Assembly: GCA_903930745.1 (NCBI GenBank)
Contig: CAIYZX010000520.1
Coordinates: forward strand, 1-7,786
Source: an uncultured Chloroflexota bacterium
GTDB lineage: Bacteria; Chloroflexota; Limnocylindria; Limnocylindrales; CSP1-4
Length of the DNA stretch: 7,786 nucleotides
Direction of reading: 5' to 3'
The translations under genes were made by a program, and so were the position numbers. Positions within the stretch are counted from its first letter, which is position 1. Every line of letters begins with the position of its first letter. Below are positions 5,426-7,786 of the stretch, piece by piece. The notes under the pieces were generated by a model, which worked only from the letters and a program-made list of their open reading frames with translations, had not been told where the DNA came from and did not search any database.

Positions 5426-7009
5426 ATGAAGATCCTCGCCGTCGAGCCCATCGCCGCCGAAGGCCTCGAGATCCTGCGCCGCCACCACGAGGTGGACGAG
5501 AGGCTTGGCCTGACCAAGGAGCAGATCATCGAGATCATCCCGGACTACGACGCGCTCGTCGTCCGGAGCCAGGTCAAGGCGGACGCGGACATGATCGCGG
5601 CGGGCACCCGCCTCGTCGTCATCGGGCGCGCCGGCGTGGGCGTGGACAACGTGGACCTCGAGGCCGCCACCAAGGCCGGCGTGACGGTCGTCAACGCGCC
5701 CACGGGCAACACGATCGCCGCAGCCGAGCACACGATCGGCCTCATGTTCGCCCTCGCCCGCCGGATCGCCCCCGCGGACGCGTCCATGCGCCGCGGCGAG
5801 TGGAAGCGAAGCCAGTTCACGGGCGTGGAGCTCCGCGGCAAGACGCTGGCCATCGTGGGTCTCGGCAAGATCGGCCAGGCCATCGCCAAGCGCGCCCGCG
5901 CCATGGAGATGACCGTCATCGGCTCGGACCCGTTCGTCACCGCCGAGCAGGCGGCCACCTTCGGCGTGGAGCTCGTCACCTTCGAGGAGCTGGTGCCCCG
6001 CGCGGACCTGATCACGGTCCACGTGCCCAAGACGCGCACCACTGCAGGCCTGATCAACGCCGCGATGATCGAGCGCATGAAGCCGAACGTGATGCTCTTC
6101 AACGTCGCCCGCGGCGGCGTGATGGACGAGCAGGCCGTGGCCGATGCGCTGAAGTCCGGCCGCATCGCCGGCGCCGCCTTCGACGTCTTCGATGCCGAGC
6201 CGCCCACGGGCTCGCCGCTCTACGACGCCCCCAACACCGTGCTCACGCCGCACCTCGGCGCGTCCACGGCAGAGGCGCAGGTGGCGGTGGCCGTGGAGGT
6301 CGCCGAGCAGATCCTGGAGGTCCTCGACGGCCGCTCCGCGCGCTACGCGGTCAACGCGCCGCTGATCACGCCGGAGACCGCCCGCGCCATCGAGCCGTAC
6401 CTCCCGCTCGCCGAGACGCTGGGCTGCTTCCTCGCCCAGCTGGCGCGGACGGCGCCGCGGACCCTGACCATCGAGATCGCGGGCGAGCCCGCGCGGTACG
6501 ACGCCTCCTCGCTTGTCGCGGCGGCCCTGCGCGGCCTCCTCGAGACCACCACCACGGAGCGCGTGAACCTGGTCAACGCCACGCACCTCGCCAAGTCCCG
6601 CGGCATCAACGTCGTGGAGCGCAAGACGCAGGACGCGGGCGCGCACGCCTCGCTGCTCACGCTCATCGCGGAGGGCGACGGCGAGCCCACGAAGCTCGCC
6701 GGCACCGTGGTGGACGGCCAGCAGCGGATCACCCGCCTGGACGAGTTCTCCATGGACCTCGCGCCTGCGCCGTCCATGCTGATCACCCGCCACCAGGACC
6801 GCCCGGGCACCATGGGCTGGATCGGCTCCCTGCTGGGTGCCGCGGACGTCAACATCAGCGCCATGACGCTGGCCCGGTCCAAGCCGCGCCAGGAGGCGTT
6901 CATGATCCTCGCGCTGGACGACGTGCCGGCACCCGCGATCGTGGACCAGATCAAGGCCCACGAGCCCGTGATCGACGTCTGGTCCATCCAGCTCAACGGC
7001 GAGCATTGA
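5426..7009 (+). CDS. serA: D-3-phosphoglycerate dehydrogenase, type I with ASB and ACT domains
   Basis: SerA oxidises 3-phosphoglycerate to 3-phosphohydroxypyruvate with NAD+, the first step of phosphorylated serine synthesis in the cytoplasm. The 527-residue length fits the long type I enzyme (M. tuberculosis SerA1 is similar). Substrate-binding residues appear in VVRSQ (45-49) and GRAGVGVDN (67-75). The Rossmann motif is GLGKIG (145-150) with the NAD-selecting acidic D168. The catalytic set is R229 (ARGG), E258 (DAEPP) and H276 (PHLGAST). An ASB (allosteric substrate-binding) domain spans about 305-450, and a C-terminal ACT domain (HQDRPGTMGWIGSLLGAADVN... onward) about 452-527, which usually binds serine for feedback inhibition. 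The ATG at 5426 has AGGAG at 5411-5415 and starts exactly at the family N-terminus; the upstream extension of the frame is spurious. The gene diverges from vapBC with a leader of 107 bp and overlaps the next gene at its stop. No key residue is missing. Confidence 0.96.
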   Translation: MKILAVEPIAAEGLEILRRHHEVDERLGLTKEQIIEIIPDYDALVVRSQVKADADMIAAGTRLVVIGRAGVGVDNVDLEAATKAGVTVVNAPTGNTIAAAEHTIGLMFALARRIAPADASMRRGEWKRSQFTGVELRGKTLAIVGLGKIGQAIAKRARAMEMTVIGSDPFVTAEQAATFGVELVTFEELVPRADLITVHVPKTRTTAGLINAAMIERMKPNVMLFNVARGGVMDEQAVADALKSGRIAGAAFDVFDAEPPTGSPLYDAPNTVLTPHLGASTAEAQVAVAVEVAEQILEVLDGRSARYAVNAPLITPETARAIEPYLPLAETLGCFLAQLARTAPRTLTIEIAGEPARYDASSLVAAALRGLLETTTTERVNLVNATHLAKSRGINVVERKTQDAGAHASLLTLIAEGDGEPTKLAGTVVDGQQRITRLDEFSMDLAPAPSMLITRHQDRPGTMGWIGSLLGAADVNISAMTLARSKPRQEAFMILALDDVPAPAIVDQIKAHEPVIDVWSIQLNGEH

Positions 7010-7786
7010 CGCTCCCCACCGCGCCCGAGCCTCTCGTCCCCGAGGGGCTGGACGCCACGCTCGTCCTCGTCCGGCACGGCGAGAGCGAGTGGATCCGCGA
7101 GAACCGCTTCCAGGGCCAGGCGGAGACGCCGCTGTCCGCCCTGGGCCGGCGCCAGGCCGCGCTCGCCGGGGCGCGGCTGGCCTCCCCGCACGTCTCTCCT
7201 GCCCTGCCGGTGCCGGGAGGCCTCCCACGGGAGATCGTCCACTCGCCGCTGGGGCGCACCCGCGAGACGGCGGTGGCCATCTCCACGGCCATCGCCGCCG
7301 TTGCGCCGGACGATGCCGTGCCCCTGCGCGCGGACCCGGGCTTCCTTGAGCTGGGCCAGGGCGCGTGGGAGGGCGTGACGCACGACGAGATCGCCCGGCG
7401 CTGGCCCGCGGAGCTGTCCGCCTGGCGGCGCACGCCGTGGTTGAGCGCGGCGCCCGGTGGCGAGTCCCTCGCAGCGGTCCAGGCCCGCGTCCGGCCGGCC
7501 CTGGCGCAGGTGCTGGAGACCCTGGGACGCGACTTCCCGCGAGGCTCGCTGGACCGGCCCCAGGTGGGCGGCTACCCGGGCGTTGGGCCGGTCTCCGGGC
7601 AGCCATGGTCCGTGATCGTGGGCCATGACGGGGTGTTCAAGGTGGTCATGCTCACGCTCTTCGACCTGCCCCTGGAGCGGTTCTGGATGTTCACGCTGGG
7701 CCTCACCGGGATGACCGTCATCGAGCTCCGTGGCGGGCGGCCCGTGGTGCGGGCGGCGAACCTGTCCGAGCACCTGGCGCCCCTGG
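7006..7786 (+). CDS. Histidine-phosphatase-superfamily protein, 3'-truncated; candidate phosphoserine phosphatase
   Basis: The frame is open from a TTG at 7006, which overlaps the serA stop (TTGA), to the window end: 260 codons. The fold is the phosphoglycerate-mutase-like histidine phosphatase. RHGESEW holds the phospho-accepting H24 with R23; SPLGRTRETA holds R84; FLELGQGAWEG holds the proton donor E115; VGHDG holds the second histidine H207. The C-terminal NLSEHL stretch resembles the family end, so little is probably missing. There are unusual Pro/Gly-rich insertions at about 60-76 and 178-201. Tight coupling to serA suggests action on phosphoserine, as in the metal-independent PspA type of phosphoserine phosphatase known from Hydrogenobacter. 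Alternatives are a phosphoglycerate mutase, glucosyl-3-phosphoglycerate phosphatase or CobC-type enzyme. No in-frame ATG or GTG start precedes the RHG motif within this gene, so TTG is the best start, with only a weak GGCGAG upstream. Family certain; substrate inferred. Confidence 0.87.
   Translation, partial: MTLPTAPEPLVPEGLDATLVLVRHGESEWIRENRFQGQAETPLSALGRRQAALAGARLASPHVSPALPVPGGLPREIVHSPLGRTRETAVAISTAIAAVAPDDAVPLRADPGFLELGQGAWEGVTHDEIARRWPAELSAWRRTPWLSAAPGGESLAAVQARVRPALAQVLETLGRDFPRGSLDRPQVGGYPGVGPVSGQPWSVIVGHDGVFKVVMLTLFDLPLERFWMFTLGLTGMTVIELRGGRPVVRAANLSEHLAPL

Noticed and set aside
5062..5538. N-terminal extension of the vapC frame through the antitoxin gene
   Set aside because: No PIN-like sequence there; the GTG at 5061 with GAGGA upstream sits exactly at the PIN start. 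The ATG at 5328 in this frame has no support.
3605..7606. A very long - strand open frame (over 1,400 codons from 7606) leading into the AT-hook gene
   Set aside because: Only the last 104 codons have their own ribosome site and sensible composition. The rest is Arg/Ala/Gly/Pro-rich and antisense to serA, the phosphatase and RDD genes or in another frame of vapBC: an effect of GC-rich codon use.
1..7786. Novel defence island, prophage, transposon or CRISPR array
   Set aside because: Apart from one ordinary VapBC pair there are no integrases, transposases, spaced direct repeats or defence nucleases. The rest is housekeeping or membrane genes.

Overview
The window is very GC-rich (around 70% by eye), with strongly GC-biased third codon positions and long spurious open frames on the antisense strands. 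All eight recognisable genes look chromosomal and bacterial. I see no phage, transposon, CRISPR, tRNA or rRNA. The gene content and protein style fit a high-GC Chloroflexota (Limnocylindria/Ellin6529-like) or an actinobacterium. That placement is an inference from style, not a phylogenetic result.

Left part (1-2342, + strand): the 3' two thirds of a RarA/MgsA-type AAA+ ATPase gene enters from the left edge. A MurJ/MviN-family membrane flippase gene of 448 residues follows. It keeps the family signature but appears to lack several cavity arginines and the two last membrane helices of well-studied MurJ. Its stop overlaps the stop of a convergent gene by 17 bp.

Middle left (2326-3604, - strand): a membrane-anchored C39-like papain-fold cysteine protease gene lies downstream of a small gene for a 104-residue basic protein that ends in an AT-hook-like motif. 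The two run in the same direction and may be co-transcribed.

Middle (3605-4650): a 177-bp divergent intergenic region leads into an RDD-family membrane protein with a Pro/Gln-rich N-terminal tail. A perfect 12-bp stem-loop between convergent genes follows it.

Middle right (4648-5333, - strand): a compact VapBC-type toxin-antitoxin pair (RHH antitoxin, PIN toxin, 2-bp gap). It is driven from an AT-rich island holding a possible leaderless promoter and a small inverted repeat.

Right part (5426-7786, + strand): serA, a full-length type I phosphoglycerate dehydrogenase with ASB and ACT domains. Its stop codon overlaps the TTG start of a histidine-phosphatase-superfamily gene that runs off the window. 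The coupling suggests the phosphatase acts in serine synthesis, as a stand-in for SerB.

Most of the window is ordinary. The points that deserve a second look are the reduced MurJ-like protein, the serA-phosphatase coupling, the leaderless-looking vapBC promoter and the AT-hook/C39 pair.
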